From Arcobacter sp. (lineage in GTDB: Bacteria; Campylobacterota; Campylobacteria; Campylobacterales; Arcobacteraceae), in NCBI GenBank assembly GCA_002869565.1, contig PKUJ01000024.1, positions 1 through 64,000 on the forward strand: a stretch of DNA of 64,000 bases, in the 5' to 3' direction. The notes below the pieces were generated by a model, which did not search any database, was not told the DNA's origin, and was given only the letters and a program-made list of their open reading frames with translations. Below are positions 25,487-33,452 of this stretch, piece after piece; positions within the stretch are counted from its first letter, which is position 1, and each line of letters opens with the position of its first letter. A program made the translations under genes and the position numbers.

Positions 25487-26587
25487 ATGACAGTTATAGA
25501 ATTATTTCAAAAATTATTAAGATTTGAATCAATAACACCTGATGATGCAGGAGCTTTTGATTTTATTGAAGAGTATTTAGGCGAAGAATGGACTTGCATA
25601 AATGTAGATAGAGAAGATACTAAAAATAGGTTTTATTATAAAAAATTTAATGATAATCCACAGCATCTTTGTTTTGCTGGACATATAGATGTAGTGCCTC
25701 CTGGAACTGGTTGGGAAGTAGAACCTTTTGCAGCTGATATAATAGATGGTGTTATCACTGCTCGTGGTACTCAAGATATGAAAAGTGGTGATGCAGCTTT
25801 TCTTTATGCCTGTAAACATGCCCAAAATTTTGATGGAACACTCTCTATTCTTATGACAAGTGATGAAGAGGGTGAAGGAACTTATGGAACTATAAAAGCT
25901 TTAGAGTATTTAAAAGAGATAGATTTTATTCCACAATACGCAGTAGTAGCAGAGCCAACATGTGAAGATGTTTTCGGTGACGCTATAAAAGTAGGGCGTA
26001 GAGGAAGTATAAACGGATATATCACTATAAAAGGTAAGCAAGGACATGCTGCTTATCCTGAAAAATGTATCAATCCAGTACATAATTTTGCAGATATATT
26101 ACCAAAACTTGCAGGTCATAACTTAGATGATGGGGATGAATATTTTGCTCCATCAAAGATGGTAATTACAGATATAAGAGGTGGCATGGAAGTTACAAAT
26201 GTAACACCACCTGATTTGAAACTTATGTTTAATGTAAGAAATTCAACAAATACGACAAGAGAAAGTGTAGAAGAATTTATAGATGAAAAACTAAAAGGTT
26301 TAGAGTATGATTTTAGAACAACGCAAGGTTCATTTCCTTTTGTAACTAACAAAGAATCAAAAGTAGTAAAAGCTATAGAAAATTCTATAAAAGAAGTTTT
26401 AGGAATAACTACGAAACACTCAACACATGGTGGAACTTCTGATGCCAGATATTTTGGTAGCTTTGGAATTGAGGCAATTGAATTTGGTGTTATAAATGAT
26501 ACTATTCATAGTGTAGGTGAGAGAACGACAGTTAAAGAAGTAGAGGGATTGACTGCTGTATTTGAGGACTTAATTAAAAAGTTTTGA
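25487..26587 (+). CDS. dapE: Succinyl-diaminopimelate desuccinylase
   Basis: 366 residues, an M20 metallopeptidase. Metal ligands are seen in FAGHIDVVPPG (about 64-74), ARGTQDMKSG and MTSDEEGEG, the C-terminal ligand in HGGTSDARYFG, and the dimerisation insert around RRGSINGYITIKGKQGHAAYP. It hydrolyses N-succinyl-LL-diaminopimelate in lysine and peptidoglycan synthesis. Ribosome site AAAAAGGAAATAG precedes the ATG. A single-gene unit by context. Confidence 0.93.
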   Translation: MTVIELFQKLLRFESITPDDAGAFDFIEEYLGEEWTCINVDREDTKNRFYYKKFNDNPQHLCFAGHIDVVPPGTGWEVEPFAADIIDGVITARGTQDMKSGDAAFLYACKHAQNFDGTLSILMTSDEEGEGTYGTIKALEYLKEIDFIPQYAVVAEPTCEDVFGDAIKVGRRGSINGYITIKGKQGHAAYPEKCINPVHNFADILPKLAGHNLDDGDEYFAPSKMVITDIRGGMEVTNVTPPDLKLMFNVRNSTNTTRESVEEFIDEKLKGLEYDFRTTQGSFPFVTNKESKVVKAIENSIKEVLGITTKHSTHGGTSDARYFGSFGIEAIEFGVINDTIHSVGERTTVKEVEGLTAVFEDLIKKF

Positions 26588-26669
26588 ATTTAATTGCATT
26601 TTGTAATATTTTTTATTATTTCTACAAAACACTGATAGAATTACTTTATATTATTTATGGAGTAGTTCT

Positions 26670-27190
26670 ATGGAAAGTTTACCTCAAACAATAATTCATG
26701 ATAAAATATATGACTTACGTGGATTAAAAGTTATGCTTGATAGTGATTTGGCAAGTCTTTATCAAGTTGAAACAAGAAGAATAATGGAGCAAGTTAATCG
26801 TAATATAGAAAAATTTCCTAACGATTTTATGTTTCAATTAACAAAAGATGAATTTGAAAACTTGAAGTCGCAAAATGCGACATCAAGTTGGGGCGGTACA
26901 AGAAAGCTTCCCCATGTATTTACCGAGCAAGGCGTCTATATGCTTGCAACTGTTTTAAAAAGTAAAGTTGCCACAGATGTAACAATAAATATCATGCGAA
27001 CCTTTACAAAGCTTAGAGAGTTTGCACTTACATATAAAGATATAATAATAGCACTAAAAAATCTAAAAGAAGATTTGAAACTAATACTAAACATATTAAA
27101 ACAGCTTTTGAATTACTTTCTGAAATATTAGAGGATACAAAAGATACAGAAGAAAAGGTTATGGGATTTGGAGTTAAGAAAAATAATTAG
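26670..27190 (+). pseudogene. ORF6N-domain protein gene, frameshifted near the 3' end
   Basis: The first ~135 codons give a normal ORF6N (phage regulator-like) domain: YDLRGLKVMLDSDLASLYQVETR, then SQNATSSWGGTRKLPHVFTEQGVYML. After LKNLKE the frame yields an implausible tail and stops at 27131. One extra A in the run near 27070 would restore FETNTKHIKTAFELLSE and then ILEDTKDTEEKVMGFG, ending at TAG 27188-27190, the usual helical tail of these proteins. So the gene is broken by a one-base deletion, or the sequence has a homopolymer error. ORF6N genes often lie in mobile spots; no phage genes surround it. Confidence 0.75.
26859..26889. repeat. Inverted repeat inside the ORF6N coding region
   Basis: AACTTGA-A-GTCGC, loop AAAAT, GCGAC-A-TCAAGTT: 12 paired bases per arm interrupted by one A-A mismatch. 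It encodes the most conserved part of the domain (LKSQNATSSW). Confidence 0.8.
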
Positions 27191-27230
27191 ATATAATAAA
27201 AATTTCTTATTTATGAGTTAAAGGAACGAA

Positions 27231-27683
27231 ATGAAAATAATAAAATATAATGATAAATATAAAAAAGAGATCCCAGAACTTTTTACAAATACCATTCATA
27301 AAACATGCAACAAAGACTATACTAGTGAGCAGTTAAACGCTTGGGCGAATTTGCATATTGATTATAAGACTTGGGAAGAAAGATTAAATAAAACAAAACC
27401 ATATTTAGCAATTATAGATGAAAAACTTGTAGGGTTTGCAGAGTTCTATGAGGGTTATATCGATTGTTTTTATGTGCACCATGAGTATCAAGGTTGTGGT
27501 GTAGGGCAAATGCTTATAAATCATATTTTTAAAATAGCTAAAGAGCAAGAACAAACTCTTTTAAAAGTAGATGTAAGTATCACTGCAAAGCCATTTTTTG
27601 AGAAGTTTGGTTTTAAAGAAGTAAAAAAGAATATAGTTAAAAGAGTTAATGTTGAGTTGATTAATTTTAGTATGCAAAGGTAG
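27231..27683 (+). CDS. GNAT family N-acetyltransferase
   Basis: 150 residues. The acetyl-CoA-binding motif A is present as FYVHHEYQGCGVGQMLINHIFKIAKE (Q/RxxGxG/A form QGCGVG), followed by LKVDVSITAKPFFEKFGFKEV (motif B). It resembles YafP/ElaA-like small acetyltransferases; substrate unknown. It lies between the broken ORF6N gene and the decayed second copy of its tail. Start supported by AAAGGAACGAA. Confidence 0.85.
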   Translation: MKIIKYNDKYKKEIPELFTNTIHKTCNKDYTSEQLNAWANLHIDYKTWEERLNKTKPYLAIIDEKLVGFAEFYEGYIDCFYVHHEYQGCGVGQMLINHIFKIAKEQEQTLLKVDVSITAKPFFEKFGFKEVKKNIVKRVNVELINFSMQR

Positions 27684-27693
27684 AAAATAAAAT

Positions 27694-28197
27694 CTATTGT
27701 CCCATTGCTGATTTTGTTGCAAAAATCACTATTCCTATAGCAAATAATAAAACCAGTAAAAGTGAAATTATCTTATAAAAAGAGAGCTTTAAAGTGATGT
27801 TTTCCTTGTTTTTACTTTCAAGGTTATTATATTTTATACAAATATATAATAAAATAAATCCCAAAATTGTACTGACAACTTCAATTATAAAAAGCGTTTG
27901 AGGCATGGGTATTTGGCTTATAGGAAACATTTTAAATAAATCAGAAATATAAACAGTAATATAACATATTGCAAAAAAAGCTGAGATAATTACAGAGTAC
28001 GCTTTATTTTTTATCACTAAATAAGCAGCTAGAAAACTTAAAATTCCAAGTGATGTAAGAAAAATATTAAACGAAGTAAGAACAAAAGGGGAATAAGAAG
28101 AAAAATCTCTTGTTTCTATAGGTCCACCCGGAACTAAAATAGTTAAAAGTATTGATAATAAAATCAATAAAAAAGCTATTATATATTTAATCTTCAT
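27694..28197 (-). CDS. Four-helix integral membrane protein of unknown function
   Basis: About 167 residues starting MKIKYIIAFLLILL at ATG 28197, which has an AAGGAAC site; a longer frame to 28236 has none. Four or five membrane segments are visible (about 4-24, 44-62, 70-92, 103-123 and 140-160). No charged motif or family recognised. It is convergent with the GNAT gene and lies in the segment bounded by the ORF6N-tail repeats. Confidence 0.7.
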   Translation of the reverse strand: MKIKYIIAFLLILLSILLTILVPGGPIETRDFSSYSPFVLTSFNIFLTSLGILSFLAAYLVIKNKAYSVIISAFFAICYITVYISDLFKMFPISQIPMPQTLFIIEVVSTILGFILLYICIKYNNLESKNKENITLKLSFYKIISLLLVLLFAIGIVIFATKSAMGQ

Positions 28198-28290
28198 AAT
28201 TAGTTCCTTATTATTTAAGTAATAAAATATTGCCATATTTACTATTTAAAAACAATAATTTTAATAGTATTTATAGGTTATTTTAATAAC

Positions 28291-28390
28291 ATGGCTAAAG
28301 AAAAAGAAAAAATTAAAACAGCCTTTGAATTACTTTTTTAAATCCTTAGGATATAAAGGATACTGAAGAAAAGTTTAGGATTTTAAATCA
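28291..28390 (+). pseudogene. Decayed second copy of the ORF6N gene tail
   Basis: 28312-28336 matches 27095-27119 in 24 of 25 bases, and the similarity continues weakly through the stretch corresponding to the DTKDTEEKV codons (GATACTGAAGAAAAG). Stops and indels destroy the frame, leaving only a 16-codon open stretch (MAKEKEKIKTAFELLF). It has the same orientation as the first copy. Confidence 0.65.
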
Positions 28391-28446
28391 ACCCAAGGTT
28401 TTGGATTAACAAACCTTGATGAGTTAATGTAAACAGGATAAAAAAC

Positions 28447-29292
28447 ATGAATGCCATAGAATATTTAAAACATCATCATAGTGAAGATAGTATTTTTACA
28501 AAAGAAATAGTTCTTTCCAAGTTTTGTACTCTTGAAAATAACTATAAACATAAATTTATTATTCCTTGTAACCTTTTAAATATAGTATATAGTGGAACAA
28601 AGATTTTACATACTGTTGATGGTGATATTGAAGTTAATGTTGGCGAAGCTTTCTTTATGACTAAGGGTGAGTATGTGATGAGCGAGGTTGTAGGTGAGGA
28701 GGATTATGAGTGTTTACTTATATTTTTTGATCATCACATGACGAAAAAACTTATTTCAGAGCTTCCTTTTAAACTTAATTCTACAAAATCAATTGATACG
28801 AAAAATGTATTTAAATTTGAAATGAATCAATTTCTGCAAAATACAACTGATAGTTTAAAACTCTATTTAGAAGATAAACCGAAATTTGGCGATGATTTAA
28901 TTAGTTTAAAATTGAAAGAGTTGATGTTATTGGTTTTAGGAAGTTGCCATAAAGATAACTTTATAAATTTTTGCCAAAATCTTACTTTAGATAAAAGTGA
29001 TTTAAAAAGTTTTATGGAAAGTAATTTTGAAAGAGATTTAAGCATAGAAGAGTTTGCTAAACTAAGTGGTCGAAGTCTTAGTGGTTTTAAAAGTGAGTTT
29101 AAATCAATTTTTAAAGAGACTCCTATGAAGTGGATTTTGAAAAAAAGAGTTGAAAAAGGAAGATTCTTAATTCAAGAACTAGGTTATGATGTGGGAGTTG
29201 CTGCTTTAAGTGTAGGATTTAAAACCCATGCACACTTTACAAGAGTTTATAAAAAACAGTTTAATACCACACCTAACTTAAAAGATAAATAG
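28447..29292 (+). CDS. AraC-family transcriptional regulator
   Basis: 281 residues. The N-terminal half is a cupin-like effector domain (HTVDGDIEVNVGEAFFMTKGEYVMSE); the C-terminal part has two helix-turn-helices (LSIEEFAKLSGRSLSGFKSEFKSIF and VGVAALSVGFKTHAHFTRVYKKQF). It is of the ExsA-like AraC_N type and similar in layout to the regulator at 59.5 kb. It precedes a secreted propeller protein by 71 bases with its own TATAAT, so it may control that gene. Ribosome site AGGATAAAAAAC. Confidence 0.88.
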   Translation: MNAIEYLKHHHSEDSIFTKEIVLSKFCTLENNYKHKFIIPCNLLNIVYSGTKILHTVDGDIEVNVGEAFFMTKGEYVMSEVVGEEDYECLLIFFDHHMTKKLISELPFKLNSTKSIDTKNVFKFEMNQFLQNTTDSLKLYLEDKPKFGDDLISLKLKELMLLVLGSCHKDNFINFCQNLTLDKSDLKSFMESNFERDLSIEEFAKLSGRSLSGFKSEFKSIFKETPMKWILKKRVEKGRFLIQELGYDVGVAALSVGFKTHAHFTRVYKKQFNTTPNLKDK

Positions 29293-29363
29293 TTAAACCT
29301 TACAGATAAACATATAATCAAAAGTAAGTGTTATAATTCTCCTACAACAAAAAAGGAGTTTTT

Positions 29364-30206
29364 ATGAAAAAAATTACAATATCTTTAGTACTAATAGCAA
29401 TATTGGGTTTTGCAAATGAGACAACAGTGGCAGGTTTTAGTTCGCCAGAGAGTGTAATAGTAAACAATCAGGATGTATATGTAAGTAATGTAGGAAAAGA
29501 ACTAAAACCAACAGATATAGATGGTGATGGTTTTATCTCAAAACTGGATTTGAATGGAGAGATAAAAGAGTTACATTTTATTGATGGTCTAAATGCTCCA
29601 AAAGGTATGTGTATCATTGATGATACACTTTTTGTAGCAGATATAGATTCTGTAAAAGGTTTTGATGTTAAGACTAAAAAAGAGGTTTTCTCTTTGACTT
29701 TTGATAATGTAAATTTTTTAAATGACATTAGTAAAAAAGATGAATATAGTTTTTTCGTAGGTGCATCAGATGTAGGGGCAATATATGAAGTTAACATCAA
29801 AAATAAAAGTTATAAAAAACTAATTGATTTTACTACTGCAAATGGTTTGTTTTATGAAGATGGCATTTTATATGCAGCAGAACTTGGGAGTAATCCAAAA
29901 ACAATGTTTGATGGAAAAGGTAGGTTCTATCAAATAGATTTACAAAGTAATAAGTTAACGCAATTAGCTTCTTTTGAAGGTGTTTTAGATGGAGTACATA
30001 AAGTTGGCGATAAACTTTATATAAGTGATTGGGGAAAATCTAAAAAATCTGGAATTGTTAGAGTTTATGATTTAAAAACAAAAGAAGAGTCAGTTTTAAA
30101 ATTAGAGCCATTTATGGGAGCTGCTGATTTATGGATTGATGAAAAATCCAATAAACTGTATTTGCCACAAATGTTGGGTAATAAATTGACTATTATCGAT
30201 TTATAA
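29364..30206 (+). CDS. Secreted six-bladed beta-propeller (SMP-30/NHL-like) protein
   Basis: 280 residues with a Sec signal peptide (ITISLVLIAILGFANE, cleavage near residue 18). Repeated blades of the form GVHKVGDKLYISDWGK, GMCIIDDTLFVADIDSVKGFD and SGIVRVYDL fit an SMP-30/gluconolactonase-like propeller. It is likely periplasmic; the ligand is unknown. A strong AAAAAAGGAG site precedes the ATG, with TATAAT at 29332-29337. It follows the AraC regulator gene. Confidence 0.8.
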   Translation: MKKITISLVLIAILGFANETTVAGFSSPESVIVNNQDVYVSNVGKELKPTDIDGDGFISKLDLNGEIKELHFIDGLNAPKGMCIIDDTLFVADIDSVKGFDVKTKKEVFSLTFDNVNFLNDISKKDEYSFFVGASDVGAIYEVNIKNKSYKKLIDFTTANGLFYEDGILYAAELGSNPKTMFDGKGRFYQIDLQSNKLTQLASFEGVLDGVHKVGDKLYISDWGKSKKSGIVRVYDLKTKEESVLKLEPFMGAADLWIDEKSNKLYLPQMLGNKLTIIDL

Positions 30207-30216
30207 AAAAGTAAAA

Positions 30217-30245
30217 TGGCCTAGAAAATTTAATTAACTAGGCCA
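30217..30245 (-). terminator. Terminator of the DoxX gene
   Basis: An 8-bp stem TGGCCTAG/CTAGGCCA (30217-30224 and 30238-30245). On the minus strand it is followed by ATTTTACTTTTTT, so it ends the DoxX transcript; on the plus strand the T-run is missing. Confidence 0.65.
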
Positions 30246-30261
30246 AGCTTATAACTTTTTG

Positions 30262-30678
30262 TTATCTTCTATCTAGACTATATTTACCTGCACCCATAAA
30301 TACTAATGCAACTGCACCTAACATGTATAGAAGAGGTAATTCTATAATTAGTCCACCAGTTTCACTTAATCCAAATACCTCAGAAGAGTGAGCTAAATAA
30401 ATTGCAAATGCCATTGTACTTGCATAAATTAGACTACTAATCCTTGTGTAAAGACCAATTATTATTAAAATAGGGAATACTATTTCACCTAAATAAACAC
30501 CATATGCAAGATATTCAGGAAATCCTGACTTAAGCACTAGTGCTTTTAATCCTTCTATTCCATCGACAGCTTTTTTATATCCATGAAATAGCATCAAAAA
30601 ACCTAATGAAAATCTAAGAATAAGTTTTCCTAGGTTTTCACTTAAATTATATGCTAAAAAATTTTCAATAGCCTTCAT
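30262..30678 (-). CDS. DoxX family membrane protein
   Basis: 138 residues with four membrane segments. The N-terminal segment LGKLILRFSLGFLMLFHGYKKA with the conserved R and HG, and the YGVYLGEIVFPILIIIGLYTRISSL block, match DoxX/DUF417-like proteins, linked to quinone or thiosulfate metabolism and oxidative stress. Function in this organism unknown. It has its own promoter region, divergent from the phnA gene. Confidence 0.85.
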   Translation of the reverse strand: MKAIENFLAYNLSENLGKLILRFSLGFLMLFHGYKKAVDGIEGLKALVLKSGFPEYLAYGVYLGEIVFPILIIIGLYTRISSLIYASTMAFAIYLAHSSEVFGLSETGGLIIELPLLYMLGAVALVFMGAGKYSLDRR

Positions 30679-30879
30679 AATTAATCCTTCATAAAAATTA
30701 TTTGGGATTGTAATATATAAAACCTTAATTATTAATATTGATTATTAGTTTTACTAATTGTTATTATAAATAATAATCAGAAATATATGTATAAATGTAA
30801 AGTCTTAGATATATAATTATCTTTTACTAACGAGAGTTTTGCTATGATACAAAATTGAAAAAAGAATTAAAGGAAATAG

Positions 30880-31227
30880 ATGGAAGAATTACCAAATTGT
30901 CCAAAATGTGGATGTGAATATACTTATGAAGATGGAAGTTTAATAATCTGTCCTGAGTGTGCACATGAATGGTCAGCAGATGCAGTTGAGAGTGAAGATA
31001 ATGACACTTTAGTAGTAAAAGATGCAAATGGTACTATCTTAAGCGATGGTGATGATGTAACTGTTATAAAAGATTTAAAAGTAAAAGGAAGTCAATCAGG
31101 TATCAAAGTTGGTACTAAAATCAAAGGTATTAGACTTGTTGAAGGAAATGATGGGCATAACATTGATTGTAAAGTAACAGGTGTTGGTGCTATTAAACTT
31201 AAACAAGAGTTTGTAAAAAAATCTTAG
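30880..31227 (+). CDS. yjdM: PhnA/YjdM family zinc-ribbon protein
   Basis: 115 residues. A zinc ribbon at the N-terminus (CPKC at 7-10 and CPEC at 24-27) and the highly conserved body [24 protein letters not shown] match YjdM, formerly called PhnA. Despite that name, the E. coli protein is not a phosphonoacetate hydrolase; its role remains unclear. Ribosome site AAAGGAAATAG. The GyrI-like gene follows after 16 bases. Confidence 0.93.
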   Translation: MEELPNCPKCGCEYTYEDGSLIICPECAHEWSADAVESEDNDTLVVKDANGTILSDGDDVTVIKDLKVKGSQSGIKVGTKIKGIRLVEGNDGHNIDCKVTGVGAIKLKQEFVKKS

Positions 31228-31243
31228 TCAGAATAGGAAAAAT

Positions 31244-31687
31244 ATGAAAGTTTCAAGAGTTAAAAATCTAATGTTATCAGGTCTTAGTGTGGTGACAAAT
31301 AATAAAAATGAAATGAATCCTGAAACTGCTAAAATATTGCAATTATGGTCAGACTATGAAGAAAAGAATATATACGGAGCCACTTTTAACAAATCTAATA
31401 AACAAGATATGTATGGAGTATACTCTAATTATGTTTCTGATGTAAATGGTGATTATACTGTTACGGTTGCAGTTGAAGTTACAAAACCAAAAAATGCAAT
31501 GATAATTGATGATCAAAGATACTTAGTATTTCAAAAAGATGGAGAAATACCAGATGTTGTTGTTGATTGTTGGAAAGAGATTTGGGCATATTTTGAAAAT
31601 GAACCAGAATACGAACGAGCTTATAAAATAGATTTTGAAAAATATAGTAAAGAAGACCAGATAGAGATTTATATTTCTATTAAATAA
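31244..31687 (+). CDS. GyrI-like / AraC effector-binding domain protein
   Basis: 147 residues. The pattern MKVSRVKNLMLSGLSVVTNNKNEM, then YGVYSNYVSDVNGDYTVTVAVEV and the final DIPxV-like EIYISIK strand are those of stand-alone GyrI-like small-molecule-binding proteins (Cass2/AraE_bind superfamily). Such proteins bind cationic lipophilic molecules or inhibit gyrase. It has an AGGAAAAAT site and follows yjdM closely, preceding the VOC gene by 11 bases. Confidence 0.82.
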   Translation: MKVSRVKNLMLSGLSVVTNNKNEMNPETAKILQLWSDYEEKNIYGATFNKSNKQDMYGVYSNYVSDVNGDYTVTVAVEVTKPKNAMIIDDQRYLVFQKDGEIPDVVVDCWKEIWAYFENEPEYERAYKIDFEKYSKEDQIEIYISIK

Positions 31688-31698
31688 AAGGAGAAAAA

Positions 31699-32088
31699 AT
31701 GATTAAATCACTTGATCATTTTGTTCTTCATACAAGTTCAATAGAAAAAACAGTTAAATTTTATAGTGAAATTTTAGGATTAAAAATTGTTGAATTTGCT
31801 GAAGGACGATTTTGCATAAAAATTGGTAATCAGAAAATAAATCTTCATGAAAAAGAGACTATTGCCATTCCAAAAGCAAAAGAGTTTAAAATAGGTGTTA
31901 TGGATTTATGTTTTATTAGTGATGTTCCATTATGTGAAATAAAAGATAAATTAGAATCAAACGGTGTTGAACTTTTGATGTATAATGTTCCAAGAACAGG
32001 AAGTAATTTCCCTCTTAAGTCACTTTATTTTTATGATTTTGATGGAAATTTAATAGAAATTTCTAATGAAGTAAAAGAAAAATTGTAA
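31699..32088 (+). CDS. VOC-family (glyoxalase-like) protein
   Basis: 129 residues. The signature LDHFVLHTSSIEKTVKFYSEILGLKIVEFAEGR near the N-terminus with His8, KINLHEKE, and the C-terminal FYDFDGNLIEISNE (Glu metal ligand) define a vicinal-oxygen-chelate fold, close to fosfomycin-resistance/virulence-protein-like VOC members. Substrate unknown. Third gene of the yjdM group; ribosome site AAAGGAGAAAAA. Confidence 0.88.
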   Translation: MIKSLDHFVLHTSSIEKTVKFYSEILGLKIVEFAEGRFCIKIGNQKINLHEKETIAIPKAKEFKIGVMDLCFISDVPLCEIKDKLESNGVELLMYNVPRTGSNFPLKSLYFYDFDGNLIEISNEVKEKL

Positions 32089-32118
32089 ACTCATAAATCT
32101 AATTTATAAGTTTACAAT
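32082..32118. terminator. Bidirectional terminator between VOC and DsbC-like genes
   Basis: A long hairpin: ATTGTAAACT (32082-32091) pairs with AGTTTACAAT (32109-32118), with a further six A/T pairs inside. The VOC stop codon is in the left arm. Confidence 0.75.
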
Positions 32119-32135
32119 CTATTTTGTGTAAAGTT

Positions 32136-32864
32136 TTATTGTACTTTTATACCATATTTTTGAAGCATAGCTACCCAATTAACTTTATTACCATTTTTAT
32201 CAAATACTGAAGGTGTTCCTCTTATTCCAAGTTCTGCTGCAACTTTAAGTTGAGAATCTAAATGTTTTTGTAATTTTTCTAATTCACCTGCTGCATATTT
32301 TCTATTTTTAAATGCAGGAGTATCTTTAGTTGTTTCTATCATAGCTTTAACTTTATCTGCATAAGATTTTTGACTCATTACATATAAAGAGATATCTTTA
32401 GCATTTTTATGGAAATCTAAAGGAAAATAAAATACTCTCATTTTAACTTTATCTTCAATTTTTGAAAAATGCTCTTCAAACTTTTTACAATAAGGACATT
32501 CAGGGTCTGTAAATAATACAAATTCATCTGTTCCTGTTCCAAAAGTAAAAGCTTCTTTCCCAAGAGTAGGAGTTAAGTCAACGGGTATTTCTAGTCCTTG
32601 TCCTGTAGTTGTATTGATTACATCACCTGCAATTAAATATTTTTTATCTTTTGTTAAATATATCTTGTCAGTTTTCCCTCTTACTGTAACATTTAGTACA
32701 TATACACTACCAGCATCATAACCTTGTTTTACTTCAACTTGTGCCTTTTTAAAAAGGTTTAAATCTTGAATTTCTTTTATCTCATATTGAGATAAAATTT
32801 CAGCTGCATTTACAGATGATATTATTGCTAAGGCAATTAATATAGACTTTAAAAGTTTTAACAT
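32136..32864 (-). CDS. DsbC/DsbG-like periplasmic thiol-disulfide protein
   Basis: 242 residues with a Sec signal peptide (about 1-20, ending VNA-A). An N-terminal dimerisation-like region is followed by a thioredoxin fold with active site CPYC (123-126) in FTDPECPYCKKFEEHF and cis-proline loop RGTPSVF. This is the layout of DsbC/DsbG isomerases, shuffling or reducing disulfides in the periplasm. Single gene with its own promoter; ribosome site AGGAAAAAGA. Confidence 0.88.
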   Translation of the reverse strand: MLKLLKSILIALAIISSVNAAEILSQYEIKEIQDLNLFKKAQVEVKQGYDAGSVYVLNVTVRGKTDKIYLTKDKKYLIAGDVINTTTGQGLEIPVDLTPTLGKEAFTFGTGTDEFVLFTDPECPYCKKFEEHFSKIEDKVKMRVFYFPLDFHKNAKDISLYVMSQKSYADKVKAMIETTKDTPAFKNRKYAAGELEKLQKHLDSQLKVAAELGIRGTPSVFDKNGNKVNWVAMLQKYGIKVQ

Positions 32865-32937
32865 TCTTTTTCCTAGTTATAAATTTTGTGACATAATACT
32901 ATTTTAATGTTTAGAAAACGTGAAGTTTGTAATTATT

Positions 32938-33315
32938 TTAGTTATTGTCTAAATTTGATACATCACAAGTATCTTTTCCTATTACTTCTCCACACTCTTG
33001 AACATAATCGATTCCCCATTTATACATTTCCTGAAGTACAGGTTTTAATTTTTTCCCACTGGGAGTTAAACTATAAACTACTTTTGGAGGAACTTCTGCA
33101 TAAACTTCTCTATGAATAATATTTTTTTCTTCTAGTTCTTTTAGTTTTACAGTAAGAGTTTTCTGAGTTATTTCACTTATTGTTTCATGTAATTCTTTGA
33201 ATCTCATATCTCCATCAAGTAAATGCCAAATTATCCCTAATTTCCATCTATCATTAAAAATATCAAGGGTGACTGATACTGAACATTTATACTCTTTGTC
33301 ATTAATAAAATACAT
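32938..33315 (-). CDS. HxlR-family transcriptional regulator
   Basis: 125 residues with the winged helix of the HxlR family: CSVSVTLDIFNDRWKLGIIWHLL, RFKELHETISEITQKTLTVKLKELEEKNII and the wing REVYAEVPPKVVYSLTPSGKKLKPVL. A cysteine at residue 11 and others at the C-terminus (CGEVIGKDTC) could be redox sensors, as in YodB/HypR-type members. A perfect TATAAT on the minus strand (33336-33341) lies 21 bases upstream. It is divergent from the eight-gene operon that it probably controls. Confidence 0.92.
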   Translation of the reverse strand: MYFINDKEYKCSVSVTLDIFNDRWKLGIIWHLLDGDMRFKELHETISEITQKTLTVKLKELEEKNIIHREVYAEVPPKVVYSLTPSGKKLKPVLQEMYKWGIDYVQECGEVIGKDTCDVSNLDNN

Positions 33316-33358
33316 AATAATCCTTTAATTGACAGATTATAACATAGAATAAATTAAT

Positions 33359-33386
33359 TTCTATTACTTACCTAAATTACTGTAAG
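33359..33386 (+). promoter_or_regulatory. Putative HxlR operator before the eight-gene operon
   Basis: The 18 nt TTCTATTACTTACCTAAA (33359-33376) are identical to the minus strand of 2042-2059. An overlapping imperfect inverted repeat CTTAC-N10-GTAAG spans 33367-33386. It lies between the divergent -10 boxes (33336-33341 minus, 33409-33414 plus). Confidence 0.6.
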
Positions 33387-33408
33387 GGTAAATTAAGTTC
33401 ACTGGGTA

Positions 33409-33414
33409 TATAAT
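33409..33414 (+). promoter_or_regulatory. -10 element of the eight-gene operon
   Basis: TATAAT in GGGTATATAATTTTC, 38 bases before the ATG at 33453 and 22 bases after the putative HxlR site. Confidence 0.55.
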
Positions 33415-33452
33415 TTTCAAATTCAAAGTAGAATCATAAAGGAAAATAAATA

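Noticed and set aside
26670-27190. Prophage marked by the ORF6N gene
   Set aside because: No integrase, capsid, terminase or attachment-site repeats surround it; dapE and a GNAT gene are ordinary neighbours.
30880-31227. Phosphonoacetate hydrolase implied by the PhnA name
   Set aside because: The zinc-ribbon YjdM protein was historically misnamed; the true hydrolase is an unrelated alkaline-phosphatase-fold enzyme, and no phosphonate genes adjoin it.
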